5,660 bases of DNA from Microbacteriaceae bacterium (GCA_947452355.1 CANGCU010000083.1:1-5660), one strand, 5' to 3'; positions 1 to 5,660 are shown, counted from the first letter of the stretch. The notes: a model not told the origin generated them from the letters alone. Program-made: numbers and translations.

Positions 1-913
1 CGAACTGGGAAATAATCGGCCAGGCGATGAGCGACGGCAATCCGCAATTGAGTCCTGCCATGGTCGACTCGTGCGGCCCCGGTGCAAGCGTGATTTCACG
101 AGACCTCGCGGACAACATGAGACAGTTGGCGGCGGTCGGCTCGACCACGACAAATTGGGGACGAACATTGGCATCGCGGGCAGACCAGTGAGTCATGCCG
201 GCAGCAGCGAAGGCACCGACGCCCGCTTGAAGTGTGACTATGTCGAGGGTTTTCCCTGCCAGCTGTTGGTCGATCTCGCTGAACATCGTCGAGTAACCGT
301 TGATGACGTTCGTCGGGGTTTCCGTATACCCCTCCCATGATGTGTCAGAGATGACGAGGGTGGTCGACGATGCCTCGCGTGCCGAACGTGCGATGGCGTC
401 GTCGTAGGTGCCCTCTACTACCTCGACTCGAGCTCCTTCGCTTTCAATTCCGCGAATTCGGGATTCTGCGGTTCCGGCTGGAACAAAAATCAGCGCAGGA
501 AGGCGAAGCACACGGGCCATTCGTGCGACTCCGCGCCCGTGATTTCCGTCAGTTGCTGCGACCAGCCGACGATCAACACGCCACTTCGAGCCGAAACGTC
601 GCCGCATTTCACGGTCAATCCACCGCAGGGACAACGGCGGTTCCTTCGACCCGATCCATTCACGCCCAATTGCCGTCGCCGTCGCCCACGACGCTCCCAG
701 CATTTTGAACGATGGCAGTCCGAGTCGAACAGATTCGTCTTTGACGAGAACGGTCTTCACCCCCAACCGTTGGGCAATCGCCGGACATGAATACAGGGCC
801 GTTACCCGATAACGCGGTAGCGATCGATGAAATGCGGCGATTGCGTCGCGCGGGATATCGTTCGGGGCCTCCGAGGTGGTGACGACCTCGGGAAAGTAGC
901 TAGTGTGGCTCAT
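1..913 (-). CDS. dpaL: Diaminopropionate ammonia-lyase (PLP enzyme), C-terminus beyond the window
   Basis: This PLP-dependent enzyme of fold type II is expected to convert 2,3-diaminopropionate to pyruvate and two ammonia in the cytoplasm. The frame is open from ATG at 913 to the left edge, giving 304 residues of a family usually about 400 long, so roughly 100 are missing. Visible motifs are SFKMLGAS (PLP lysine K70), ATDGNHGRGVA (119-130; D122 matches the catalytic Asp120 of E. coli YgeX), SDTSWEGY (189-196; D190 matches Asp189), the phosphate-loop-like QAGVGAFA (229-236), VEP (257-259) and TMAGLNCG (284-291). The TDGNHG and DTSWEGY pair separates it from threonine dehydratase. Spacing from K70 to D122 is about nine residues longer than I recall for YgeX, with an Arg/Trp-rich stretch at 84-116. 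The start lies 2 nt after the SDR stop, behind only a weak GGCGG, so it is probably translationally coupled as the last visible gene of the operon. Confidence 0.9.
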   Translation of the reverse strand, partial: MSHTSYFPEVVTTSEAPNDIPRDAIAAFHRSLPRYRVTALYSCPAIAQRLGVKTVLVKDESVRLGLPSFKMLGASWATATAIGREWIGSKEPPLSLRWIDREMRRRFGSKWRVDRRLVAATDGNHGRGVARMARVLRLPALIFVPAGTAESRIRGIESEGARVEVVEGTYDDAIARSAREASSTTLVISDTSWEGYTETPTNVINGYSTMFSEIDQQLAGKTLDIVTLQAGVGAFAAAGMTHWSARDANVRPQFVVVEPTAANCLMLSARSREITLAPGPHESTMAGLNCGLPSLIAWPIISQF

Positions 914-915
914 CG

Positions 916-1653
916 TCATACCGCCGTGTATCCGCCATCGACGACGAACGATTGGCCAGTGATGTAGTTTGCGGCGGGGGTTGTCAGGAACTCGATGATT
1001 CCGGCGACATCCTCAGGAATTCCCTGTCGACCCGCGGGGATACCCGATTCGAGTCGAGTCCGTGCTGTTTCGGCGTTGTCTTGGAACGACCAATACGGGT
1101 CGTTGAACGGAGTGTCAATCCAGCCGGGACACACCGCGTTGACGGTCACGGTTGGAGCCAGTTCGTCTGCGAGCGCACGGACCAGACCGAGCATCCCGCT
1201 TTTCGATGCGTGGTAGGCGGGCATCCCTGCGTGACCGCGGAGTGCACCTGTTGATGACATAAGAATTATCCGACCGTGGGGCGACGCGCGCAACGCCTTT
1301 TCCGCAGATTGGCATGCGAAAAATGCGCCACGAAGGTTGACGGACATGCTGTGATCCCACTGTTCCATAGTCCACTCGGAAAGCGGGTGAGATTCCAGCA
1401 CCGCCGGCCCGTAATAGAGAACGTCGAGCTTTCCGCCGCTCAGCGCGAGGAAATTGTCAACAGCGGCGCGCGGGCCGGTGGCGGTCGACATATCGGCGTG
1501 AATAAATGTGGCGCGCTCTCCGAGCTCTCCTGCAACGGATTGCCCAGACTCGTCGATGTCGACAATTCCGACAATGTCACCTCGGGAATGGAGCGCGGTG
1601 ACAATCGCTCGGCCGATTCCCGACGCGCCGCCGATGACGAGAGACACGGTCAC
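916..1653 (-). CDS. Short-chain dehydrogenase/reductase (classical SDR)
   Basis: A 245-residue NAD(P)(H)-dependent oxidoreductase of the classical SDR family, full length for the family. It shows the dinucleotide-binding glycine motif GGASGIG (8-14), Asp32 after the second beta strand (favouring NAD(H)), Asn106 in SVNLRGAFF, Ser134, and the YHASK active site (Tyr147, Lys151), then CPGWIDTPF and the usual C-terminal ITGQSFVVDGG. The usual NNAG motif is replaced by Tyr-Tyr-Gly-Pro at 80-83. The frame stays open up to 1857, but the start is set at GTG 1653: it overlaps the upstream stop as GTGA, has GAGG seven bases upstream, and puts the Rossmann motif at the normal distance. Next to an AcoAB-like E1 it could be an acetoin/diacetyl or other hydroxyketone dehydrogenase, but the substrate cannot be read from sequence. 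Confidence 0.92.
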   Translation of the reverse strand: MTVSLVIGGASGIGRAIVTALHSRGDIVGIVDIDESGQSVAGELGERATFIHADMSTATGPRAAVDNFLALSGGKLDVLYYGPAVLESHPLSEWTMEQWDHSMSVNLRGAFFACQSAEKALRASPHGRIILMSSTGALRGHAGMPAYHASKSGMLGLVRALADELAPTVTVNAVCPGWIDTPFNDPYWSFQDNAETARTRLESGIPAGRQGIPEDVAGIIEFLTTPAANYITGQSFVVDGGYTAV

Positions 1654-2087
1654 GGGTGAACCTCGCAACCAATCCCAGACGCGATAGACGTTGCGATTTC
1701 TTCGTCGATTGCACCCTTGGTGCCCGAAACACCAATTGCGCCGACCAGCTTCCCGTTGACAAACAGTGGAACTCCACCGGCGAAGACGGTTACTTTGCCG
1801 CCGAGTGTCAGCGCGATTCCCCAGTCGGGATTTCCCGGCGTCGACGATTCGGCCCACGCGCTAGTCGGATTCTGAAACGCCACCGCGGTGTAAGCCTTGT
1901 CTTGGGCCAATTGGTACGACCCGAGTTGAGCACCATCGGTGCGATAACTGAGAACGATGTTCCCGCCGGCGTCCGCGATCGCGAATGACAGTGCGAGCCC
2001 CCGCGACGCACATTCTGTGCGGAAGAGAGCGAGCGCGGCGACGGCCGACTCGTTATTGATCGAGTCGGCCGGCACCGTTATCGACAT
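1650..2087 (-). CDS. GlcG/HbpS-family protein (heme-binding-like, PduO C-terminal fold)
   Basis: A 145-residue single-domain protein of the GlcG/HbpS family (Pfam PF03928 type). Characteristic stretches are IADAGGNIVLSYRTDGA (37-53), the QDKAYTAVAF helix (62-71), a glycine-rich strand leading to FAGGVPLFVNGKLVGAIGVS (102-121) and SGTKGAIDEEIA (121-132). No signal peptide is seen, so it should be cytoplasmic. Some relatives bind heme (HbpS) and others sit in glycolate or diol catabolic operons with no known activity. The only histidine here is His144, next to the C-terminus, so a classical His-ligated heme site is unlikely. It begins 8 nt after the lipoyl gene with AGG seven bases before ATG, and ends overlapping the SDR start by 4 nt. 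Its place between a lipoyl carrier and an SDR suggests an accessory or binding role in the same pathway (inference). Confidence 0.88.
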   Translation of the reverse strand: MSITVPADSINNESAVAALALFRTECASRGLALSFAIADAGGNIVLSYRTDGAQLGSYQLAQDKAYTAVAFQNPTSAWAESSTPGNPDWGIALTLGGKVTVFAGGVPLFVNGKLVGAIGVSGTKGAIDEEIATSIASGIGCEVHP

Positions 2088-2095
2088 TGGTGGAC

Positions 2096-2323
2096 CTATC
2101 CGATCCGCGCCATCACGGCGCCGACATCGACGGTGTCGCCAGCCGCAGCGAGGAGCTCGAGAACGGTACCCGCGCCGGGCGATTCAACGGCGGCCTCCAC
2201 CTTGTCGGTTTCGACGGTCGCGAGCGGTTGACCCTCGGTCACTGTGTCGCCGACGGCAACCAACCATTCCGCGACAACCGCATCTTGCATTGACATTCCC
2301 CATTTTGGTAGAACGACGTCCAT
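2096..2323 (-). CDS. Stand-alone lipoyl-domain protein (E2-type carrier without catalytic core)
   Basis: A 75-residue protein made of exactly one biotinyl/lipoyl domain. It starts with VVLPKWGMSMQDAVVAEWLV, typical of the first strands of E2 acyltransferases, and carries ETDKVE at 38-43, where Lys41 is the expected lipoylation site. Biotin carriers have MKM at this place and GcvH is longer (about 125 residues), so lipoate is the expected cofactor. The domain ends at AVMARIG, followed at once by TAG and the next gene. There is no linker, no E1/E3-binding domain and no acyltransferase core with HxxxDG. Because the DNA downstream encodes a different intact gene, this does not look like a recently truncated E2. 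It sits 30 nt after E1 beta and has its own strong ribosome site. It probably accepts the acyl group made by the E1 pair. Confidence 0.92.
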   Translation of the reverse strand: MDVVLPKWGMSMQDAVVAEWLVAVGDTVTEGQPLATVETDKVEAAVESPGAGTVLELLAAAGDTVDVGAVMARIG

Positions 2324-2335
2324 GTGTGTGCTCCT
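2324..2335 (-). promoter_or_regulatory. Strong ribosome binding site of the lipoyl gene
   Basis: AGGAG (2335-2331) lies seven bases before the ATG at 2323. It is an independent strong site in the largest gap of the operon (30 nt), which suggests the carrier protein is made at a high level. Confidence 0.75.
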
Positions 2336-2353
2336 GTGTTGTTCGGTGGTCTG

Positions 2354-3346
2354 TTACGCCAGTGTCATACGGATTGCGGAATCGATATCGGAATCGCTGA
2401 TGAGTGCCCGTTCTTCAAGTGGGGGAGAGAACGGCACAGGGACGTTTTCCCAGGCGACACGCTGGGGAGCGGCCTTGAGGAGATCGAAGCCCTTTTCAGA
2501 AACGCTTGCCACAATTTCACTCGCGGCTGAACAAGTCAGTCGCGCGTTGTCGACGACGACCAGTCGACCTGTGCGGGCCACCGATTCGAGGATGAGGTCC
2601 ATGTCGAGCGGAACGAGCGTTCGCGGGTCAACAACCTCGACCGAGATCCCTTCCGCTTCCAATTTGTTTGCGACGCGAAGTGCCTTGGGAACAGCGGCAC
2701 CGATGGCAACAACGGTGACGTCTTTTCCGGCTCGTTTGATATCGCCGACGCCGAGCGGAATCGAATATGTTCCCTCGGGAACCGGTCCGCGCACACCACC
2801 CAGGACGAAGTCCTGCAGGTAAACCACTGGGTTGTCGTCTCGAATCGCCGACACCATCAATCCCTTGGCGTCATAGGGAGTCGACGGCATCACAATTTTC
2901 AGTCCGGCGACATTCATGAGCATCGGGTGCGGGTTCTCGGAGTGTTGCGCAGCGGCTGATCCGCTGGGACCCGTCGCCGTGAAGTACACGATGGGCAGGT
3001 TAACCTGCCCGCCCGACATGTATCGGAGTTTTGCCGCCTGATCGGCGAGTTGATCCATGGCAACGTAAAAGAATGACCCAACCATGAGGTCGACGACGGG
3101 ACGCAATCCGACCGCCGCGGCACCGACGCACATTCCAACAAACGTTGCCTCGGAAATGGGGGTGTTTCGGACACGCATCGGGCCGAAGTCTTCCACGAGT
3201 CCGCGGGTTGCGCCGATAACGGAACGACCGACGTCTTCGCCGATGACGACGACGTTTTCATCTTCGCCGAGCATCGCACGCAATCCTTCGCGCATCGCTT
3301 CGATGTAATAAATGTTTCGTTCCTCGGTGACGGTCTTCGCGGCCAT
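2354..3346 (-). CDS. TPP-dependent 2-oxo acid/acetoin dehydrogenase E1 subunit beta
   Basis: A 330-residue E1 beta subunit, full length for the family, which pairs with E1 alpha in an alpha2beta2 enzyme that uses thiamine diphosphate and transfers the resulting acyl unit to lipoamide. Landmarks are GEDVG (36-40), TPISEA with Glu66 (expected to activate the TPP aminopyrimidine), DQLADQAAKLRYMSGG (98-113), AQHSE with the active-site-region His135, PSTPYDAKGL, and a C-terminal domain with VVDPRTLVPLD and PVPFSPPLEE. The VVDNARLTCSAASEI and PVPFSPPLE segments look more like acetoin dehydrogenase AcoB than pyruvate dehydrogenase PdhB, but substrate assignment stays open. The start ATG shares one base with the E1 alpha stop (TAATG) and has a strong AAGGAG upstream, so the two subunits are translationally coupled. 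No E2 core or E3 gene follows. Confidence 0.95.
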   Translation of the reverse strand: MAAKTVTEERNIYYIEAMREGLRAMLGEDENVVVIGEDVGRSVIGATRGLVEDFGPMRVRNTPISEATFVGMCVGAAAVGLRPVVDLMVGSFFYVAMDQLADQAAKLRYMSGGQVNLPIVYFTATGPSGSAAAQHSENPHPMLMNVAGLKIVMPSTPYDAKGLMVSAIRDDNPVVYLQDFVLGGVRGPVPEGTYSIPLGVGDIKRAGKDVTVVAIGAAVPKALRVANKLEAEGISVEVVDPRTLVPLDMDLILESVARTGRLVVVDNARLTCSAASEIVASVSEKGFDLLKAAPQRVAWENVPVPFSPPLEERALISDSDIDSAIRMTLA

Positions 3347-4350
3347 TATGCACTCTCCTTGCTCGGCGCAAACAGGTGGTCGAGCGCCTCTTCGGCGTCG
3401 GGGAACGGACTGTTTTCCGCGAATTCCACGGCCGCATCAACTTGTGCTTGTTCGTCCGAGTCGATGGCGGCCCATTCTTCGCGGGTCAACCATTCGCTCT
3501 CAACGAGTCGCTCGCCAAACGCGACAATCGGATCGCGTTCACGCCACTCCGCCTGTTCCGCCTCGGGGCGATACGCCCCCGCGAATGCCTCTTCGCCCTC
3601 GTTGTGACCATTCCATCGGTAGCTCTTCGCCTCGATGAGTGTCGGGCCTTCCCCTTTTCGGGCTCGTTCAACGGCGCGCTCGACCGCGAATCTCATGGCG
3701 ACGACATCATTCCCATCGACGGATTCACCGGGGATGCCCATCGGAGCGGCTCGGTCAACGATGTTGCCCGCCGTCAGTTCACTCGTCGGAGTCCATTCGG
3801 TGTAACCGTTGTTTTCGCAAACGAAAATGACAGGGAGTCCCCACACGCTCGCGATGTTCATCGATTCGAAGAAGACTCCTTGGTTTGATGCGCCGTCACC
3901 AAAGAAGACGATGGTGACGTTGTCGCGGCCAAGGTGACGATCCGCCCACGCGCTTCCGGTGCCGATCGGAATCCCACCACCGACAATCCCGTTGGTTCCG
4001 ATGATGCTGAGATCGAAACTCACGATGTGCATTGAGCCGCCTTTGCCGCGGCAATATCCGTCTACGCGTCCGAACAGTTCGGCCATCATTCGGTCGACGC
4101 GCGCGCCTTTCGCAATGAGGTGTCCGTGCCCTCGATGGGTGGAGGTGATTCGGTCGTCGGTTCGAAGCGCAGAACACGCTCCAACGGCGATGGCTTCTTC
4201 TCCGGTATACAGGTGGACAAAACCCGGAAGTTTGCCGCGCTTGAACAGGACCGTAAGTTTCTCTTCGAATCGGCGGATGCGGATCATGTTCCGTAACATC
4301 CCAATTGCGTCATCTTGTGACAGGTGATCGAACGCTGACGTCTTTGTCAT
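3346..4350 (-). CDS. TPP-dependent 2-oxo acid/acetoin dehydrogenase E1 subunit alpha
   Basis: A 334-residue E1 alpha subunit of normal length. It decarboxylates or cleaves the substrate on thiamine diphosphate together with E1 beta. Key elements are the RRFEEKL helix (26-32), HLYTGEEAIAVG (46-57), THRGHGH (71-77), GYCRGKGGSMH (98-108), IVGGGIP (122-128) and the TPP/Mg motif running from GDG (151-153) to NN (180-181), then a GHNEGEE loop before YRP. The GYC.GKGGSMH and NGIVGGG segments and the FFGDGASNQG-plus-VWGLP context resemble acetoin dehydrogenase AcoA. The pyruvate branch of the same family is the alternative. It is the first gene of the six-gene leftward operon. A TGA stands directly upstream in frame, so ATG 4350 is the first possible start. 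The ribosome site is weak: GGGAAAG 11 nt upstream. Confidence 0.95.
   Translation of the reverse strand: MTKTSAFDHLSQDDAIGMLRNMIRIRRFEEKLTVLFKRGKLPGFVHLYTGEEAIAVGACSALRTDDRITSTHRGHGHLIAKGARVDRMMAELFGRVDGYCRGKGGSMHIVSFDLSIIGTNGIVGGGIPIGTGSAWADRHLGRDNVTIVFFGDGASNQGVFFESMNIASVWGLPVIFVCENNGYTEWTPTSELTAGNIVDRAAPMGIPGESVDGNDVVAMRFAVERAVERARKGEGPTLIEAKSYRWNGHNEGEEAFAGAYRPEAEQAEWRERDPIVAFGERLVESEWLTREEWAAIDSDEQAQVDAAVEFAENSPFPDAEEALDHLFAPSKESA
3347..3360 (-). promoter_or_regulatory. Ribosome binding site of E1 beta inside the E1 alpha 3' end
   Basis: The minus strand reads AAGGAGAG, then six bases, then ATG at 3346. The site lies in the last codons of E1 alpha, and the TAATG stop/start overlap confirms the start choice. 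Confidence 0.75.
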
Positions 4351-4393
4351 TCAGGGTCACACTTTCCCATGTGTTGAGAGATTGCCGAGCCAA

Positions 4394-4421
4394 TTGTGGA
4401 GACTCTGCAATAGTGTATACA
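4394..4421 (+). promoter_or_regulatory. Candidate promoter for the GGT-like gene
   Basis: TTGTGG (4394-4399), 16 nt, then TATACA (4416-4421) could drive the rightward gene and would share the GTATAC operator. An alternative nearer the gene is TTGAGC (4460-4465), 17 nt, TTAGAT (4483-4488). Both are weak matches and neither stands out. Confidence 0.25.
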
Positions 4422-4427
4422 GTATAC
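4415..4427. promoter_or_regulatory. Probable operator GTATAC-A-GTATAC over the -10
   Basis: Two copies of the self-complementary hexamer GTATAC are separated by one base, forming a 13-bp inverted repeat with a one-base centre. It covers the -10 of the leftward promoter and about the expected start point. GT-N2-AC cores are typical of GntR/FadR-type repressor sites, so such a regulator is a reasonable guess. None is encoded in the window. Confidence 0.55.
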
Positions 4428-4450
4428 GAACCACCGTCCGACGGTGTCAA
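4421..4450 (-). promoter_or_regulatory. Sigma-70-type promoter of the E1 alpha operon
   Basis: The minus strand carries a perfect -35 TTGACA (4450-4445), an 18-nt spacer and a -10 TATACT (4426-4421, five of six consensus bases). Transcription should start near 4414, giving a leader of about 65 nt. Such a strong promoter in a catabolic operon makes sense only with repression, and two palindromes overlap it. Confidence 0.7.
4432..4446. promoter_or_regulatory. Second palindrome CACCGTC-C-GACGGTG in the promoter spacer
   Basis: A perfect inverted repeat with 7-bp arms around a single central base. It sits between the -35 and -10 of the leftward promoter and touches the -35. The one-base loop argues against an RNA hairpin and for a dimeric protein site. 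Its sequence is unrelated to the GTATAC site, so it may bind a different regulator. Confidence 0.5.
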
Positions 4451-4513
4451 GGGTTGCGATTGAGCGCTCTTGACTGGACACTTTAGATACAACTGGATGC
4501 AGTCGAAGGCGAG

Positions 4514-5660
4514 GTGCAGTTGAGCCGCTCCACCTCTATCGCATGTGCAACGGCGAACAAATTTGCCACGGACGCGGCGCTCGAAGTACGAATCGCTGGT
4601 GGCAGCTCTGTTGACTGCGCCCTCGCCGCGCAGGCCGTTATCTGCGTCACCATGCCGCACGCTGCCGGACTCGGCGGCGATCTCATGATGCTCGTCGGTG
4701 ACGCTAGCCGCACCGTGGCAGTGACCGGTGCCGGTCGATCCGCGATCGCCCCCAACGAGTCAACGGCGGCGGGAGCGAGCGTCACAGTGCCGGGTTTGGC
4801 ATCGGGGTGGGACGTCGCTCACGCATCATGGGGTCGGCTCGAACCGGCACAGATTTTAGAGCCAGCACGTCGATTGGCGCGTAGTGGATTCCGCGTCGAT
4901 CATGCGTTGGCCTCCGCGGTCGCCAGTCAACGCGCGCGGCTCGAGGCGAATGGTGCGGCCGATTGGAATTTGTTGCGTTGCCGCGAGGGCGAAACGTGGA
5001 TACAGCCAGAACTCGCGAATCTTTTGGACGCTCTTGCTGAGGATGGGTTTGACACGTTCTACCGCGGAACCATTGCGACGGCAATTGTGACCGCCGCTAC
5101 TCGCAACGGGTCGACCCTGAGTATCGGCGATTTCGCCGAGCATCGCTCAACCATGTCGGATTCAATCACCTCAGCGTGGGGGACGGGCACACTCTCCGTT
5201 CAGCCCTCGCCATCGCAAGGAGTCCTGTTGTCACTCGCGGCAACGTGGGCAGATCAACACGCGGGCCTCATGTCCACGAACCCTGAAGCACGTCAACACC
5301 TTTTGGTCGAGGCGACGGAGGCGAGTTTCGAATTCCGAAGCGACGCGATTGTGTCGGGTAAATCACTCCTCGACAAGGAACTCGACGTTGACCCGAACAC
5401 AGCCCAAAACCGAGGTGGTCCGCGGGGGTACGTCCACACAGCAGGAGTGGCTGTTGCGAGCGACGACACGGTTGTCTCGTCCCTCGTCTCGGTGTTCGAC
5501 GACTTTGGCTCGTGCGTATTTGTCCCCGAACTGGGTATTACGCTCAATAATCGCGGTGACGGATTCACCGACGGTTCCAATCAGTACCGCCCCGGGGAGT
5601 TTCCCGTTCACACCCTTGCTCCCGCGATTGTGCGCGACAGCGATGGATCGATGCTCGCTC
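4514..5660 (+). CDS. Gamma-glutamyltransferase-like Ntn hydrolase, C-terminus beyond the window
   Basis: This gene encodes 382 visible residues of a gamma-glutamyltranspeptidase-family protein, usually about 520 or more. Such proteins self-cleave before a Thr that then acts as N-terminal nucleophile on gamma-glutamyl or other amide bonds. The frame shows AALEVRIAGGSSVDCALAAQAV (roughly 21-42), PHAAGLGGD (48-56), VPGLASGWD, YRGTIATAI (from 183), SPSQGVLLS, LNNRGDGF and YRPGEFPVHTLAPAI, all in family order. The expected nucleophile region reads YVHTAGVAVASDD with Thr309, instead of TTH or GDTVY, so processing is uncertain. No signal peptide is seen, so a cytoplasmic enzyme is likely. An in-frame TAG at 4484 limits the start. 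GTG 4514 (AAGG four bases upstream) and TTG 4520 (GAGG five bases upstream) are nearly equal candidates. Divergent placement suggests shared control with the leftward operon. Confidence 0.85.
   Translation, partial: MQLSRSTSIACATANKFATDAALEVRIAGGSSVDCALAAQAVICVTMPHAAGLGGDLMMLVGDASRTVAVTGAGRSAIAPNESTAAGASVTVPGLASGWDVAHASWGRLEPAQILEPARRLARSGFRVDHALASAVASQRARLEANGAADWNLLRCREGETWIQPELANLLDALAEDGFDTFYRGTIATAIVTAATRNGSTLSIGDFAEHRSTMSDSITSAWGTGTLSVQPSPSQGVLLSLAATWADQHAGLMSTNPEARQHLLVEATEASFEFRSDAIVSGKSLLDKELDVDPNTAQNRGGPRGYVHTAGVAVASDDTVVSSLVSVFDDFGSCVFVPELGITLNNRGDGFTDGSNQYRPGEFPVHTLAPAIVRDSDGSMLA

Larger units (their letters stand above)
4351..4513. other. Divergent intergenic control region
   Basis: This 163-bp gap between the leftward operon and the rightward GGT-like gene is the only intergenic space of any size in the window. 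It holds the sigma-70 promoter and the two palindromes, plus a weak rightward promoter candidate. The leader before E1 alpha contains a possible seven-codon minicistron (4370-4347) whose TGA overlaps the E1 alpha ATG. No convincing riboswitch, terminator or RNA gene is visible. Confidence 0.7.

Noticed and set aside
71..790. Plus-strand open frames in the left 800 bases
   Set aside because: The minus strand here is one continuous open frame with all diaminopropionate ammonia-lyase motifs, so these are antisense artefacts.
1654..1857. Upstream extension of the SDR frame to 1857
   Set aside because: It would overlap the GlcG-like gene by over 200 bases, its residues do not resemble SDR sequence, and GTG 1653 has a good ribosome site and the usual GTGA coupling.
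2096..2323. Lipoyl gene as a frameshifted or truncated E2, or as a biotin carrier or GcvH
   Set aside because: No E2 remnant occurs in any frame downstream, where intact GlcG follows; ETDKVE is a lipoyl rather than biotin (MKM) site, and GcvH is longer.
2244..2822. 192-residue plus-strand open frame opposite E1 beta
   Set aside because: It is antisense to a well-conserved E1 beta gene, has Ser/Thr/Arg-rich low-information composition and shows no family motif.
3376..3888. 170-residue plus-strand open frame opposite E1 alpha
   Set aside because: It mirrors the codon bias of the E1 alpha gene on the other strand and carries no recognisable domain.
4415..4446. Palindromes as an attachment site, transposon end or terminator
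   Set aside because: There is no integrase or transposase, no target duplication and no T-tract, and the one-base loops do not suit RNA hairpins. Overlap with a consensus promoter favours operators.
4310..4785. Minus-strand open frames reaching from the E1 alpha start into the GGT-like gene
   Set aside because: They cross the promoter region and lie antisense to conserved GGT-family sequence; no motif supports them.
1..5660. CRISPR arrays, tRNA or rRNA genes, insertion sequences
   Set aside because: No direct-repeat series, cloverleaf-like segment or transposase motif was seen; nearly all of the window is protein-coding.

Overview
The window looks like a catabolic gene cluster from an aerobic, moderately high-GC bacterium. 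GTG or TTG start codons, tight gene packing and C/G-rich third positions would fit an actinomycete, but the taxon is an inference and no marker gene is present.

Layout. Six genes read leftward from a divergent control region at about 4351-4513. In transcription order they are: a TPP-dependent E1 alpha subunit (4350-3346), an E1 beta subunit (3346-2354), a 75-residue protein that is only a lipoyl domain (2323-2096), a GlcG/HbpS-family protein (2087-1650), a short-chain dehydrogenase (1653-916) and a diaminopropionate ammonia-lyase (from 913, running off the left edge). Junctions are a 1-nt overlap, 30 nt, 8 nt, a 4-nt overlap and 2 nt, so this is almost certainly one operon. One gene reads rightward: a gamma-glutamyltransferase-like Ntn hydrolase (from about 4514, running off the right edge).

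Control region. On the minus strand a near-consensus sigma-70 promoter (TTGACA, 18-nt spacer, TATACT) lies at 4450-4421. Two palindromes overlap it: GTATAC-A-GTATAC on the -10, and CACCGTC-C-GACGGTG in the spacer. This layout suggests tight repression by one or two dimeric regulators, possibly GntR/FadR-like. No regulator gene lies in the window.

How the genes may work together. E1 alpha/beta resemble the acetoin-dehydrogenase branch (AcoA/AcoB) of the 2-oxo acid dehydrogenase superfamily. They would pass an acyl or acetyl group to the small lipoyl protein. No E2 acyltransferase core and no E3 are present, and the lipoyl gene shows no sign of being a broken E2. The ammonia-lyase would make pyruvate and ammonia from 2,3-diaminopropionate, and the GGT-like enzyme could release glutamate or cleave an amide upstream. 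A plausible but unproven reading is an inducible pathway for a nitrogen-rich compound that ends in a C3/C4 keto or hydroxyketo intermediate handled by the SDR and the E1-lipoyl pair. The E2-less E1-lipoyl module and the operator-loaded promoter are the most notable items.
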